Position numbers and translations under genes: made by a program. The notes beneath the pieces are model-generated. The model saw only the letters and a list, made by a program, of their open reading frames with translations. It did no database searches and had not been told where the DNA came from. DNA of 19,829 bases from Acanthamoeba castellanii str. Neff (Eukaryota; Discosea; Longamoebia; Acanthamoebidae), in NCBI RefSeq assembly GCF_000313135.1, contig NW_004457435.1:97524-117352 (forward strand). Direction: 5' to 3'. How positions within the stretch are numbered: position 1 is the stretch's first letter; the number at the start of each line of letters is the position of its first letter. This document shows, piece after piece, positions 18,925-19,829 of the stretch.

Positions 18925-19511
18925 GACCCACTACTCACCTTGAGCGATTCGGTTCAAGTTTGCGAACAGCTCGCGCGGCAACAACTGTTCAAGTCGCCCA
19001 GCAAGGCAGTCGACCGAAATGCAAGCTTCCCCTAAAGTTGAACCAAAAAGAGAACCACCACTCTTCACGGTGCTCAGGAGGATAGTCTCTTCACCTTCAG
19101 TCTTCTTGTTGAGGTCTCCCCTTATCTGCTTGAACACAAGGACGAGTACAGATAGGTTGTTCTTCTGAACTTGCAGGGGACTGCCACACCTCTGGTGAGT
19201 CCGTTGGAGTAGGGCAGCGAGATGGCGTACAACGCAAGGTCATTGCTAGCAAATGCGTGTTAGTTGTGGTGTTGGTGGTGGTGGTGGTGATAGTGGCTTG
19301 TTCGATAAGTGATTGAGTCGAGTGTGGTGGTGTGAGAGCCCAACGGCTCCTTCCTAATAAAGTTAATCTCGTGTGTCCCTTGAAAAGGAAAGTTGGAAGC
19401 TTGAAGGTTCAAGTGTCTCGCCCACAGCAAAGACACATCAACGTCAACAGATCAACACATACCCACGCCTCTCTTTCGAACTAGTTCCCTAGCTTGTTGT
19501 AGTTGTCGAAC
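18925..19511. other. Divergent upstream region between the kinase and the CH-domain gene
   Basis: It should hold both promoters. 18931-19239 contains an exon-like minus-strand open frame, described separately. 19270-19290 is a GGT/GGTG repeat. AATAAAG occurs at about 19356 on the plus strand, possibly the end of a short transcript. The rest (19300-19511) shows no gene that I can support. Confidence 0.5.
18931..19239 (-). pseudogene. Exon-like open frame in the kinase frame, closed by one TAG; no ATG
   Basis: From just after a TGA (19240-19242), the minus strand reads about 102 codons of non-repetitive, amphipathic-looking sequence (LAALLQRTHQRCGSPLQVQK, then NNLSVLVLVFKQIRGDLNKK, later LEQLLPRELFANLNRIAQGE) to TAG 18931-18933. 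The frame is the same as that of the kinase ATG at 18922-18924, two codons further on. The end CTCAAG|GTGAGT resembles a splice donor. There is no Met start in frame, but possible acceptors (TTCAG|AAG, GGCAG|TCC) lie upstream. It could be a helical N-terminal domain of the kinase cut off by a stop, an exon of an alternative transcript, or a decayed fragment. Composition is more even than in the neighbouring disordered genes. Confidence 0.35.
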
Positions 19512-19829
19512 ATGAACTCTTCAGGAGGAGGTGGTAAGATGGAGTGGTTCACGATGGAGAACCCCTTCGTCCAGAAGCAGAACATGACCCTGGCGCGCGG
19601 CGCCTTCCGTCAGCAGCAACTCAGCATCCAGACCGACGCCGTCGTCACCTGGTTGAACCAGCTCTTCCCGGCGCGCAACATCCGCAACAGCGACGCGGCC
19701 CTGCTCGAGGCGCTCAAGGACGGCTCGCTGCTGTGCGAGCTCCTGGCCAAGATCGCGCCCGAGACCGGGGTCAAGGTGACCACCTCGGGCAAGGCCGACT
19801 TCATCCGCCTGGAGAACGTGGGCGCCTAC
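19512..19829 (+). CDS. Calponin-homology (CH) domain protein, N-terminal part only
   Basis: Open frame from ATG 19512 to the right edge, 106 codons without a stop or intron. After a Gly/Met-rich start (MNSSGGGGKMEWFTMENPF), residues ~37-106 fit the first helices of a calponin-type CH domain: VVTWLNQLFP, then DAALLEALKDGSLLCELLAK with the family's LKDGxxLCxL core, IAPETGVKV and FIRLENVGAY, the position of the usual F-x-x-x-E-N-I helix. CH domains bind actin or act in signalling scaffolds. A single CH near the N-terminus occurs in calponin/transgelin-like proteins, IQGAPs and many amoebal multidomain proteins, so the subfamily cannot be set from this part. An earlier in-frame Met is not seen. 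The downstream Met at residue 10 is an alternative start. Confidence 0.88.
   Translation, partial: MNSSGGGGKMEWFTMENPFVQKQNMTLARGAFRQQQLSIQTDAVVTWLNQLFPARNIRNSDAALLEALKDGSLLCELLAKIAPETGVKVTTSGKADFIRLENVGAY

Overview
The window looks like nuclear DNA of a free-living amoeba, most probably Acanthamoeba castellanii or a close relative. Evidence: GC-rich, tightly packed genes on both strands; many short GT-AG introns (most 65-160 bases); GC-rich wobble positions; low-complexity Ser/Pro/Ala proteins; and an amoebozoan protein set that includes an Shk-type SH2 kinase. The species call is inference. I recognised no rRNA, tRNA, transposon, CRISPR array or viral gene. Gene models were built by hand from reading frames, splice sites and phase matching.

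Layout. (1) 1-3878, minus: a secreted, integrin-like FG-GAP beta-propeller protein, at least 12 exons, followed by a long Ser/Pro/Thr decapeptide repeat that runs off the left edge and carries an apparent 1-base frameshift near 370. (2) 4557-6776, minus: two closely spaced reading blocks for disordered or coiled-coil proteins of unknown function, with apparent frame breaks; they may be one gene. (3) 7366-8226, plus: an intronless, extremely Lys/Glu/Arg-rich protein. (4) 8332-13615, plus: a ~1503-residue disordered protein with six DPF motifs and FxxF/DFGxF-type motifs, best read as an endocytic or clathrin-adaptor accessory protein (aftiphilin/synergin-like). (5) 13948-15898, plus: a nine-exon mitochondrial carrier closest to SLC25A44, with one GC-AG intron. 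(6) 16055-18924, minus: a protein kinase followed by an SH2 domain (Dictyostelium Shk architecture), whose last intron begins inside an in-frame stop codon, so two C-termini are possible. (7) 18931-19239, minus: an exon-like open frame in the same frame as the kinase, separated from it by one TAG. (8) 19512-right edge, plus: the start of a calponin-homology (CH) domain protein.

The genes are not an operon; they are ordinary neighbours in a compact genome. Gene pairs are divergent (6776/7366 and 18924/19512), convergent (15898/16055) or tandem. Shared features are a GTAC-type splice donor and intronic CACGA/TCGTG or CA/TG-rich simple sequence. I found no clear new multi-gene system. The strongest leads are the stop-in-donor switch of the kinase, the in-frame TAG upstream of it, the GC-AG intron, the adaptor motif array and the propeller-plus-stalk surface protein.
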